From: an uncultured Collinsella sp.
GTDB taxonomy: Bacteria > Actinomycetota > Coriobacteriia > Coriobacteriales > Coriobacteriaceae
Assembly: GCA_902468695.1 (NCBI GenBank)
Contig: CABQZS010000218.1
Span: 1 to 6,302, forward strand
Reading direction: 5' to 3'
DNA length: 6,302 nucleotides
Shown: in pieces, positions 1 through 5,830 of the stretch
How positions within the stretch are numbered: position 1 is the first letter of the stretch
Layout: the number at the start of each line of letters is the position of its first letter
Position numbers and translations under genes: made by a program
Notes under the pieces: generated by a model
The model's database searches: none
What the model saw: only the letters and a program-made list of their open reading frames with translations
Told to the model about the DNA's origin: nothing

Positions 1-2
1 CC

Positions 3-1223
3 TGCGAGTTCGCCAAGCTGCTCGAGGGCGCGGGCATCGATATGATCCAGGTCGCGCAGGCCAACCACACCGGCAACATGGGCGACACCATTCCGCCCAT
101 GGGTGCCATGCCCTACAACTGGACGCTGCCCGTGGCCGAGCGCGTCAAGGCCCTTGTCTCCGTGCCGGTGGCAACCGTCGGCCGCGTGGTCTCGGTCGAG
201 GCCGGCGAGAAGATTCTGGAAGACGGCGCCGCCGACATCATCGCCTACGGCCGCTCGCTCATGTGCGACCCCGACATTGCGCTGAAGGCCGCCACGGGCG
301 AGCCCATCCGCGAGTGCCTCAACTGCAACAAGGGTTGCGTCGACGCGATCCAAAACCGCAAGTACATCTCGTGCGTGCTCAACGCCGAGAACGGTGACGA
401 GGCGACCATCGCCATCAAGCCGGGCGAGGGCGACAAGAAGATCGCCGTGGTGGGCGGCGGTATTGCCGGCCTGGAGGCCGCACGCGTGGCGGCCAAGCGC
501 GGCTACGACGTGACCATCTACGAGGCGAGCGATCACTTGGGCGGCCAGATTGTGCTGGCGGCTGCGCCTCCGCGCAAGGACGAGATCATGCGCTCGGTCG
601 AGTACTACGAGAAGATTCTGCCTGGCCTGGGCGTGAAGGTTGAGCTCAACCACGTCGCTAGCCCCGCGGACCTCAACGCCGCCGACGCCGCGATTGTGGC
701 TGTGGGCGCACACGACGTGATCATCCCCGTTCCGGGTGCCGACTCGGAGAAGGTCGTCTCGAGCTGGGACGTGCTGGCCGGCAAGGTGGAGCTCAGCGGC
801 CGCGTCGCCGTCATTGGCGGTGGCCTGGTGGGCACCGAGACTGCCGAGTATCTGCTGCAGCACGGCTGCGAGGTGGCGATCGTGGAGATGCTCGACAAGA
901 TTGCCGCGGGCGAGTCCGAGACCATTCTGCCGCTGATTATGAGCGACTTTGCCGAGCACAACGTGGAGCAGCACGTGAAGACCCGTCTGACCGCCATTAC
1001 CGACGAGGGCGTGGAGGCCATTCGCACCACCGAGGACGGCGCCGAGGAGCCGGTGAAGATCGCCTGCGATTACGTGGTGATGGCCGTGGGTTCCAAGGCC
1101 AACGCGTTTGACCTGGACGGCGTGACGGTGCCCGTGACCTGCGTGGGCGACTGCTCGGGTGAGCGCACCGCCGACATTGCGAGCGCCATTCGCACGGCGT
1201 ATCACGCGGCCAACGAGCTGTAG
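3..1223 (+). CDS. NAD(P)H:flavin enoate oxidoreductase (FadH/BaiCD-like), C-terminal part
   Basis: The gene enters from the left edge; 406 residues are visible, and the family is usually about 640-680, so roughly the first 230-270 are missing. Members reduce C=C bonds of enoates, dienoyl-CoAs or oxo-steroids in the cytoplasm, passing electrons from NAD(P)H through FAD and a [4Fe-4S] cluster to FMN. Visible in order are the end of the old-yellow-enzyme TIM barrel (ADIIAYGRSLMCDPD near nt 232-273), then the cluster motif C-x2-C-x3-C-x11-C (codons at 315, 324, 336, 372), spaced as in E. coli FadH. Next come a first dinucleotide-binding fold (VVGGGIAGLEAA, nt about 447-482), a second nested one (VIGGGLVGTETAEY, nt about 810-851), and a closing VGDCSGERTADIASAIR segment that matches the family's C-terminal FAD contact. 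No break is seen. The substrate cannot be told from this part: dienoyl-CoA, cinnamate-like enoate and 3-oxo-delta4-steroid reductases share this architecture. Confidence 0.93.
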   Translation, partial: CEFAKLLEGAGIDMIQVAQANHTGNMGDTIPPMGAMPYNWTLPVAERVKALVSVPVATVGRVVSVEAGEKILEDGAADIIAYGRSLMCDPDIALKAATGEPIRECLNCNKGCVDAIQNRKYISCVLNAENGDEATIAIKPGEGDKKIAVVGGGIAGLEAARVAAKRGYDVTIYEASDHLGGQIVLAAAPPRKDEIMRSVEYYEKILPGLGVKVELNHVASPADLNAADAAIVAVGAHDVIIPVPGADSEKVVSSWDVLAGKVELSGRVAVIGGGLVGTETAEYLLQHGCEVAIVEMLDKIAAGESETILPLIMSDFAEHNVEQHVKTRLTAITDEGVEAIRTTEDGAEEPVKIACDYVVMAVGSKANAFDLDGVTVPVTCVGDCSGERTADIASAIRTAYHAANEL

Positions 1224-1237
1224 TTGAACATCGCGGC

Positions 1238-1274
1238 CAGGCGGGCGGTAGCACGGATCCGTCTCGCCCGGCTG
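1238..1274 (+). repeat. Imperfect inverted repeat just after the reductase gene
   Basis: Ten-base arms at 1238-1247 and 1265-1274 pair with a single G-G mismatch (1241/1271). The 17-base loop includes part of the 8-base palindrome CGGATCCG (1254-1261). It lies 14 bases past the stop codon and has no following T run, so it is not itself a standard terminator. It may protect the 3' end of the transcript or cooperate with the terminator 24 bases downstream. Pairing is seen in the sequence; the role is inferred. Confidence 0.5.
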
Positions 1275-1297
1275 TGTCCCGTCGGGTGTCAACCGGT

Positions 1298-1338
1298 GCG
1301 GGGCCTGCAAGCGCAGCAGGTCCCGCCCTTTTTGTTTT
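1298..1338 (+). terminator. Rho-independent terminator of the reductase gene
   Basis: An 11-base-pair stem (1298-1308 with 1316-1326, one G-U wobble at 1303/1321) closes a 7-base loop, AAGCGCA. It is followed by CC and then a T-rich tract, TTTTTGTTTT (1329-1338). This is a strong intrinsic terminator for rightward transcription and separates the reductase transcript from the regulator gene downstream. Confidence 0.9.
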
Positions 1339-1493
1339 GCTCCGGTGGATGGCAATGCGCGGTAATCATGAGGAGTGAGGACGTCTACTGCCTCGCAGAT
1401 CTTTCAAAATTATTGGGGGAGGGGTTAATAACTATATCCTCTATACCAAAGGACATAAAGAGATGCCAATTTTGTTGACAAGCGAATGACGAT

Positions 1494-1510
1494 TAGCTGC
1501 GAGTCAGCTA
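1494..1510. repeat. Short inverted repeat TAGCTG-N5-CAGCTA
   Basis: Two perfectly complementary 6-base arms (1494-1499 and 1505-1510) flank CGAGT. It lies about 150 bases upstream of the HTH gene. It could be a protein-binding site or a weak hairpin; arms this short also occur by chance. Confidence 0.35.
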
Positions 1511-1542
1511 CCAGCGTAAATAATCGATAAAGAAATGTCGTA

Positions 1543-1556
1543 ATTTGGTGCCAAAT
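1543..1556. promoter_or_regulatory. Palindrome ATTTGG-TG-CCAAAT, possible operator
   Basis: Perfect 6-base arms surround a 2-base centre, about 37 bases upstream of the candidate -35 box of the HTH gene. A related but shorter TTTG-AG-CAAA (1592-1601) overlaps that -35 box, so the same factor might bind both. The symmetry is seen; the operator role is inferred, and a dyad in A+T-rich DNA can arise by chance. Confidence 0.35.
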
Positions 1557-1592
1557 GCCCAGATAACGCCGCGTCTATTTTAATTAACTGCT

Positions 1593-1621
1593 TTGAGCAA
1601 ACAGTAAAATGCTACTATCTA
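1593..1621 (+). promoter_or_regulatory. Candidate sigma70-type promoter for the HTH gene
   Basis: TTGAGC (1593-1598) and TATCTA (1616-1621) are separated by 17 bases. The -35 box matches four of six consensus positions and the -10 box three of six. Transcription would begin near 1628, giving a leader of about 35 bases before the GTG start. The A+T-rich context supports a promoter here, but the exact boxes are uncertain. Confidence 0.4.
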
Positions 1622-1662
1622 ACTTGCACGTAAGAAAGCAGATTAACGGTTAAGGCTAAGAA

Positions 1663-2067
1663 GTGGCAGGTATGTCGGAAGCAACTAGGACTCGCACGCA
1701 TGCGCCCGAGGTTAGGCAGCGCGCCGTCGAGATCCTCCAAGAGGGGGTCGGTCATCGCGCCCTCGCCGCGGAGCTTGGCATTCCCCAGGCCACGGCTCGT
1801 CAGTGGGCCCGCGCGTATGCCGTGGGCGGTGCCGACGCCGTTCTCAATGCCGGTTCGCATCATCACACCTATTCGTACGACGTAAAGCTCGCTGTGGTTA
1901 AGGACCGTCTGGAAAACGGCTTGACGGTTCGCGAGGCCATGATCAAGCACAAGATTCCCAGCGAGTCTTCGGTCAAGGCTTGGTGCCGTCAGTACCGCGA
2001 GAGCGGTGAGTCCGCGCTGGTCGATAAGCCGCGCGGTCGCAAGCCGCGCGTTAAAAAGGCGGAATAG
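1663..2067 (+). CDS. Tandem helix-turn-helix protein, orphan IS3 OrfA-like
   Basis: The 134-residue protein has two consecutive HTH units. Unit one spans about residues 15-54, with probable recognition helix QATARQWARAY. Unit two spans about 73-113, with helix ESSVKAWCRQY. Each ends in a GxxAL/GESAL turn, as in IS150-type OrfA, and the protein closes with a basic tail, KPRGRKPRVKK (122-132), resembling an AT-hook. IS3-family OrfA normally continues into a leucine zipper, with a -1 frameshift into the DDE transposase OrfB. Here there is no zipper, no slippery run and no OrfB; a terminator follows the stop within 13 bases. This suggests a stand-alone DNA-binding protein, perhaps domesticated. 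The start is GTG 1663, backed by TAAGG (1651-1655) seven bases upstream; ATG 1672 (residue 4) is an alternative with poorer spacing. The target DNA is unknown. Confidence 0.8.
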   Translation: MAGMSEATRTRTHAPEVRQRAVEILQEGVGHRALAAELGIPQATARQWARAYAVGGADAVLNAGSHHHTYSYDVKLAVVKDRLENGLTVREAMIKHKIPSESSVKAWCRQYRESGESALVDKPRGRKPRVKKAE

Positions 2068-2079
2068 CAAACGGGATGG

Positions 2080-2103
2080 TGCGCCCACGGGGGGCGCATT
2101 TTT
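2080..2103 (+). terminator. Rho-independent terminator of the HTH gene
   Basis: TGCGCCC (2080-2086) pairs perfectly with GGGCGCA (2092-2098) around a 5-base loop and is followed directly by TTTTT (2099-2103). It ends the HTH transcript and isolates it from the hydrogenase operon, which therefore needs its own promoter. Confidence 0.88.
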
Positions 2104-2155
2104 CTTGCCGCGCTAACTTTTTGGACCGGCGCGAGCCTGTCGGGACATCCTCCAA

Positions 2156-2183
2156 AGTGGCCAATAAACCGCGCGCAGTGGCC
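2156..2183. repeat. Direct repeat AGTGGCC at 21-base spacing
   Basis: AGTGGCC occurs at 2156-2162 and 2177-2183, start to start 21 bases, which is two DNA helical turns. Such spacing puts two sites on the same face of the helix, as with cooperative regulator binding. It lies about 150 bases upstream of the candidate -10 box. With only two 7-base copies, chance remains possible. Confidence 0.3.
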
Positions 2184-2307
2184 CGCGCGCCTGCCGCCGC
2201 GGTAAGGAAACGTCGCCTCTCTGCTCCAAAGCGAACGTGCCCTTGCCCCGTACGCCTAAAACTCCCCAGTTGACCGAAAACCTGCCACCGCAACCTCGTA
2301 ATTGAGC

Positions 2308-2313
2308 TATAAC
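2308..2313 (+). promoter_or_regulatory. Candidate -10 element for the hydrogenase operon
   Basis: TATAAC matches five of six positions of the -10 consensus and lies 40 bases before the start codon. At the proper distance upstream there is only CCACCG (2285-2290), a poor -35 box; the TTGACC at 2270-2275 is 32 bases away and too far. If this is the promoter it probably needs an activator or another sigma factor. Confidence 0.35.
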
Positions 2314-2339
2314 GTTAAACAATTGCAGCGTTTTTGCAT

Positions 2340-2346
2340 GGGGGAG
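2340..2346 (+). promoter_or_regulatory. Ribosome binding site of the EchA-EchB fusion gene
   Basis: GGGGGAG lies seven bases before ATG 2354, which fixes that start. An ATG at 2349 is only two bases from the site and reads ATG GTA TGA, stopping at once, so it cannot be the start of the membrane protein. Confidence 0.75.
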
Positions 2347-2353
2347 TGATGGT

Positions 2354-5236
2354 ATGACGCTACTGTATTTCCTTACCCTGTTTCCGCTGGTACCGGCGCT
2401 GGGCATGCTGCTCGCGCGCGGCGACCGCGCCCGCGATGCGGTGGGGCTCATAGGTTCCGGCATTATTATGGCGGTGACAGTTGTAGTCGCCGTCATGTTT
2501 TTTGGCACGGGTCCGCAGAGCTTTGGGGTTGCCCCCGGCACCTCGCATGTGCTCTCGATCATCAGCTCCGCCATCGATGTCATCCTGTGCGCCGTCATCC
2601 TGTACAACGCGTACAAATATAGGAACGCGCTCACCACGGTGCTCGGCGTGGTGCAGCTGGTGGGTTCGGTTGCCTTTTCGACCATGACGCTGCCCGCGGC
2701 CGAAGCCGTCACGGCGACGCCGCTCTACCTGGACTACATGAGCGTGATCATGGTCCTCGCCGTCGGTATCGTCGGCAGCCTAATCTGCGTGTATGCCCTG
2801 GGCTACATGAAGGACTTCCAGGCCCATGACGAGCACGAGGCTGCGCTACGCGGGCAGACCGCGCCCGACCGTCGCCCGCAGTTCCTGGCGCTTATGTTCC
2901 TGTTCCTCTCAGCCATGTTCGTCATCGTGACGAGCGACAACCTTGAGTGGCTGTTCTGCGGCTGGGAAATCACCACCGTGTGCTCGTTCCTTATGATTGG
3001 CTACACGCGCACGCCCGAGGCCATCAAGAACGCCTTCACCCAGATCATCCTCAACATGCTGGGCGGCATCGCGTTTTTGGCCGGACTCATGTATCTGCAC
3101 GTTAACGGCATGCCGCTGACCATCTCGGGCATGATCGAGCTTTCCGGCGCCGGAACCGCGCAATCCGCGCTGCTAGTGATGCCGGTCGTTCTGCTGTCGC
3201 TCGCCGCACTCACCAAGGCCGCGCAGATGCCGTTCCACACGTGGCTGTTGGGTGCCATGGTTGCCCCCACGCCCACGAGCGCCCTGCTGCACTCATCCAC
3301 CATGGTCAAGGCCGGCGTATTTCTGATGGTCAAGCTCAGCCCGCTCTATGCCATCTATCCCGTGACCGGCTTTATGGTCACGAGCGTGGGTGCCATCACG
3401 TTTTTGCTCGCTGCCCTCATGGCCATCTCGCAGAGCAACGCCAAACGCGTGCTCGCGTACTCCACCATTTCCAACTTGGGCCTCATTAGCGCCTGCTTGG
3501 GTGTCGGCGCGCCCGAGGCCGTATGGGCGGCCATCTTCCTGATCCTGTTCCACACGGTGGCCAAGTCGCTGCTGTTCCTGTGCGTGGGCACGGCCGAGCA
3601 TCATATCGGCAGCCGCGATATCGAGGACATGGACGGTATGTTCAGCCGCATGCCGCACCTGACGCGCCTGATGATGCTGGGCATCATGGGCATGTTTGTG
3701 GCGCCGTTTGGCATGCTCGTGTCCAAGTGGGGCGCCCTGGTGGCGTTCGCGCAGACCGGCAACGTGCTCATGATCATGGTGCTGGCCTTTGGCTCGGCCG
3801 CGACGTTTTATTTCTGGGGCAAGTGGCTTGCCAAACTTTCGGGCGTCGACCCCACGGCTCAAAACGTTGAGGTCAATGTCCATAAGACCGAATGGATGGC
3901 GCTCAACACCATCGCCGCGCTGCTGATTCTGTGCTGCGTGGCGTTCCCGCTCATCTCGAGCGGTCTGGTGTCGCCTTACTTGGCCATGGTGTTTGGACGC
4001 GTGCCGTACGTTATTGGCAAGGACGCCATGTATCTGATGGTGGTTATCGTGGCGTTTATCGCCGTGGTGCTGCTGACTTCATTCCGCGTGAGCAACAAGC
4101 CGCACGTCAACGTGTACCTTTCGGGTGTGGGAACCGACAACTATCGCCATTTCCGCGGCTCGATGGGACGCGAGGTGAAGGCCGAAAAGCGCAATTGGTA
4201 CTCGGAGGACGCCCTTGGCGAGAAGCGTATTGGCCCCGCGGGTAGCGTCGTGTGCTGCAGCATTATCTTGTTTGCGCTGCTGTGTTGCGCGTGGATTGGG
4301 CCCGAGAGGCTTGCCATGAGCGCGCCCTCGGTGCTGCGCGGCAAGTATTTCGAAGGTTCGGGCGTCGTGGGCATATTTATTGGTACCGTGGCGTTTGCCC
4401 TGCTGGCGCCGCTTGTGGGCGGCCTGATCGACGGAGTTGACCGCAAGCTGTCCGCCCGCATGCAGGGCCGCGTGGGCCCGCGCTTGCTGCAGCCCTTCTA
4501 CGATGTTGCCAAGCTGCTGCGCAAGGCCCCCGCCAGCGTAAACACCATGGACGATACCTACATGGCGTGCGCGCTCATCTTCACCGTCGTGGGCGGCGGC
4601 ATCTTTGTGTCGGGCTCCAACACGCTGCTGTGCGCCTTTATGGTGACGCTCGCCGCGATCTTTGTGGTGCTGGCGTCCGCCTCGACGCAAAGCCCGTTTG
4701 CCCAGGTCGGCGCCGACCGCGAGTTGCTGCAGGTCATGAGCTACGAGCCCGCCGTTCTGCTGATGAGCGTGGGCCTGTACCTTGCCACCGATAGCTTCGA
4801 TTCCATCGCCGTGACGGGGCAGTCGGCCCCCATCATCGTGTACAGCGCGCCCATTTTCCTCGCGCTGCTCGCGGTGCTTACCATCAAGCTGCGCAAGTCG
4901 CCGTTTGACCTTTCGTACTCGCATCACGCGCATCAGGAGATCGTCCAGGGCGTCGCCACCGAGATGAGCGGCGGCACGCTGGCCAAGATGACCCTTATGC
5001 ACTGGTGCGAGACCGTGCTGTTTTTGATGTGGGTGGGCATGTTCTTTGTTTGGGACAACCCGGTGAGCTGGGTCGTAGCCCTGGTCGTGATGGCCGCGAC
5101 GTATTTTGTCGAGGTCCTGATCGACAACACCTTCGCCCGTAGCACCTGGCGCAGCTGCGTTAAGCTCGGCTGGGGTGTGGCGCTGGTGTTTGGCCTGCTC
5201 AACCTTATGCCCATCCTCGTCGACGTGTTTATTTAG
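2354..5236 (+). CDS. echAB: Fused EchA-EchB membrane subunit of a group 4 [NiFe] hydrogenase
   Basis: This 960-residue polytopic membrane protein joins two complex I-related subunits. Residues 1 to about 650 are NuoL/M-like (EchA, ion-translocating). They carry the conserved glutamate in GWEITT (E205), lysines K288 (LTKAAQMPFHTWL), K319 (HSSTMVKAG), K364 (NAKRVLAYS), H400/K404 (FHTVAKSLLF) and K458. A polar segment (578-626, including KRNWYSEDALGEKR) and one membrane helix (632-649) follow. Residues from about 668 to 960 are NuoH-like (EchB). They have the loop motif SARMQGRVGPRLLQPFYD (700-717), the acidic DRELLQVMSYEP segment (E790, E798), KSPFD (848-852), HHAHQE (857-862) and EMSGG, as in Ech and related hydrogenases. 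EchB anchors the peripheral arm and passes coupling to EchA. In M. barkeri and D. gigas echA and echB are separate genes; here no stop or restart separates them. The gene is first in the operon, 12 bases before echC. Formate-hydrogenlyase HycC/HycD are relatives, but operon order and motifs favour Ech. Confidence 0.88.
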   Translation: MTLLYFLTLFPLVPALGMLLARGDRARDAVGLIGSGIIMAVTVVVAVMFFGTGPQSFGVAPGTSHVLSIISSAIDVILCAVILYNAYKYRNALTTVLGVVQLVGSVAFSTMTLPAAEAVTATPLYLDYMSVIMVLAVGIVGSLICVYALGYMKDFQAHDEHEAALRGQTAPDRRPQFLALMFLFLSAMFVIVTSDNLEWLFCGWEITTVCSFLMIGYTRTPEAIKNAFTQIILNMLGGIAFLAGLMYLHVNGMPLTISGMIELSGAGTAQSALLVMPVVLLSLAALTKAAQMPFHTWLLGAMVAPTPTSALLHSSTMVKAGVFLMVKLSPLYAIYPVTGFMVTSVGAITFLLAALMAISQSNAKRVLAYSTISNLGLISACLGVGAPEAVWAAIFLILFHTVAKSLLFLCVGTAEHHIGSRDIEDMDGMFSRMPHLTRLMMLGIMGMFVAPFGMLVSKWGALVAFAQTGNVLMIMVLAFGSAATFYFWGKWLAKLSGVDPTAQNVEVNVHKTEWMALNTIAALLILCCVAFPLISSGLVSPYLAMVFGRVPYVIGKDAMYLMVVIVAFIAVVLLTSFRVSNKPHVNVYLSGVGTDNYRHFRGSMGREVKAEKRNWYSEDALGEKRIGPAGSVVCCSIILFALLCCAWIGPERLAMSAPSVLRGKYFEGSGVVGIFIGTVAFALLAPLVGGLIDGVDRKLSARMQGRVGPRLLQPFYDVAKLLRKAPASVNTMDDTYMACALIFTVVGGGIFVSGSNTLLCAFMVTLAAIFVVLASASTQSPFAQVGADRELLQVMSYEPAVLLMSVGLYLATDSFDSIAVTGQSAPIIVYSAPIFLALLAVLTIKLRKSPFDLSYSHHAHQEIVQGVATEMSGGTLAKMTLMHWCETVLFLMWVGMFFVWDNPVSWVVALVVMAATYFVEVLIDNTFARSTWRSCVKLGWGVALVFGLLNLMPILVDVFI

Positions 5237-5240
5237 GAGG
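5235..5240 (+). promoter_or_regulatory. Ribosome binding site of echC
   Basis: A perfect AGGAGG overlaps the stop codon of the preceding gene (TAG, 5234-5236) and sits eight bases before ATG 5249. This fixes the start over the in-frame ATG at 5261 and suggests coupled translation. Confidence 0.85.
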
Positions 5241-5248
5241 CGGCATCC

Positions 5249-5830
5249 ATGGATCATAAAATGTCGCGCTCGCCGTGGGTTATTCATTACGACGGTTCGA
5301 GCTGCAACGGATGCGATATCGAGGTGCTGGCCTCGCTCACGCCACTGTTCGATGCGGAGCGGTTTGGCGTGGTCAACACCGGCAACCCCAAGCATGCGGA
5401 TATCTTTTTGGTGACGGGGTCGGTCAATGCCCAGAACCTGCCCGTCGTGCGCCAGATCTACAACCAGATGCTCGAGCCCAAGTGCGTGGTGGCCTGCGGT
5501 ATCTGCGCGTGTTCGGGCGGCGTATTCCGCGATGCCTATAACGTGATCGGCGGCGTGGACCGCGCGATTCCCGTGGACGTGTACGCGCCCGGGTGCGCCA
5601 TTCGCCCCGAGACCGTGATCGATGCCATCGTGGAGGCGTGCGGCATTCTGGACCAGAAGGAGGCCGTGATGCGCGCCGGCGGCGATCCGCTTACCGTGGG
5701 CGGTGCCGCTACCTGGGACGGTGGCGTTGAGCTGGGCGAGGACGGGTTTGTGGCTGCTGCGGAGGCCGGGGCCGGTGTCGACTCAGGCGCGACTGACGGC
5801 GCGCCCGCCGCTGCAAAGGAGGCCGAGTAA
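5249..5830 (+). CDS. echC: EchC-like hydrogenase small subunit (NuoB-like, [4Fe-4S])
   Basis: The 193-residue protein matches the NuoB/EchC/HycG family, which holds the [4Fe-4S] cluster next to the catalytic site and hands electrons to the NiFe centre. The four ligand cysteines are in the expected order: C19 and C22 in SSCNGCDIE, C86 in ACGICACSGG, and C116 in VYAPGCAIRPE. GVFRDAYNVIGGVDRAIPVDVY between them is characteristic of the Ech branch. It would sit on the cytoplasmic face, bound to the EchB part of the preceding fusion and to the large subunit. The conserved core ends near residue 143. The remaining 50 residues are rich in Gly, Ala, Asp and Glu, low in complexity and strongly acidic, and look like an added disordered tail. 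Extra cysteines C79, C83, C88 and C131 are not the usual ligands. Confidence 0.9.
   Translation: MDHKMSRSPWVIHYDGSSCNGCDIEVLASLTPLFDAERFGVVNTGNPKHADIFLVTGSVNAQNLPVVRQIYNQMLEPKCVVACGICACSGGVFRDAYNVIGGVDRAIPVDVYAPGCAIRPETVIDAIVEACGILDQKEAVMRAGGDPLTVGGAATWDGGVELGEDGFVAAAEAGAGVDSGATDGAPAAAKEAE
5815..5822 (+). promoter_or_regulatory. Ribosome binding site of echD inside the end of echC
   Basis: AAAGGAGG lies seven bases before ATG 5830 and is part of the last codons of echC (encoding the closing Ala-Lys-Glu-Ala). The echC stop and echD start overlap as TAATG, so termination and re-initiation are likely coupled, keeping the two subunits in equal amounts. Confidence 0.85.

Larger units (their letters stand above)
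1339..1592. other. A+T-rich non-coding stretch
   Basis: The stretch between the terminator and the putative promoter holds no convincing gene. Base composition shifts sharply: G+C is 70 of 180 bases in 1441-1620, against 43 of 60 in a sample of the upstream gene (781-840). The only open frame is 36 codons (1368-1478) with no ribosome binding site. A perfect TTGACA (1475-1480) lacks a matching -10 element. Two short inverted repeats, described separately, are the only clear structure. It could be a regulatory region for the HTH gene or a remnant of transferred DNA. Confidence 0.6.
2104..2353 (+). other. Intergenic leader upstream of the hydrogenase operon
   Basis: These 250 bases hold no credible gene; the open frame that crosses them begins inside the preceding terminator hairpin and lacks a ribosome binding site. 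Visible structure includes a G+C-rich segment with GCGCGC arms around AGTGGCCC (2171-2190) and a 7-base direct repeat with 21-base spacing (2156-2183). The last 60 bases before the start codon are more A+T-rich and likely hold the promoter. Confidence 0.6.

Noticed and set aside
1224..1478. 84-codon frame starting at TTG directly after the reductase stop
   Set aside because: It runs through both the hairpin and the strong terminator, has no ribosome binding site and encodes Arg/Ala-rich text typical of G+C-rich out-of-frame DNA; only its last 36 codons are listed as a weak possibility.
1475..1480. Perfect TTGACA -35 box in the A+T-rich island
   Set aside because: No -10-like hexamer lies 15-20 bases downstream; that stretch is the G+C-richer TAGCTG/CAGCTA dyad.
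1615..2088. Reverse-strand frame opposite the HTH gene
   Set aside because: The plus strand has clear HTH motifs, a start site and a terminator; the antisense frame would begin within that terminator hairpin and shows no recognisable domain.
2076..2273. 65-codon frame in the hydrogenase leader
   Set aside because: It begins in the terminator stem, lacks a ribosome binding site and is Arg/Ala/Pro-rich, as expected of non-coding G+C-rich DNA.
2354..5236. Respiratory complex I (nuo) rather than hydrogenase
   Set aside because: Gene order NuoL/M-NuoH-NuoB-NuoC differs from nuoA-N order, and the HHAHQE and YNVIGGVDRAIPVDVY motifs are of the Ech type; a formate hydrogenlyase remains a minor alternative because the catalytic subunit is outside the window.
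4079..5395. Long reverse-strand open frame (438 codons) opposite the hydrogenase genes
   Set aside because: It is rich in His, Arg, Gln and Gly, has no domain pattern, and lies antisense to well-recognised EchB/EchC motifs; it is a by-product of G+C-rich codon bias.
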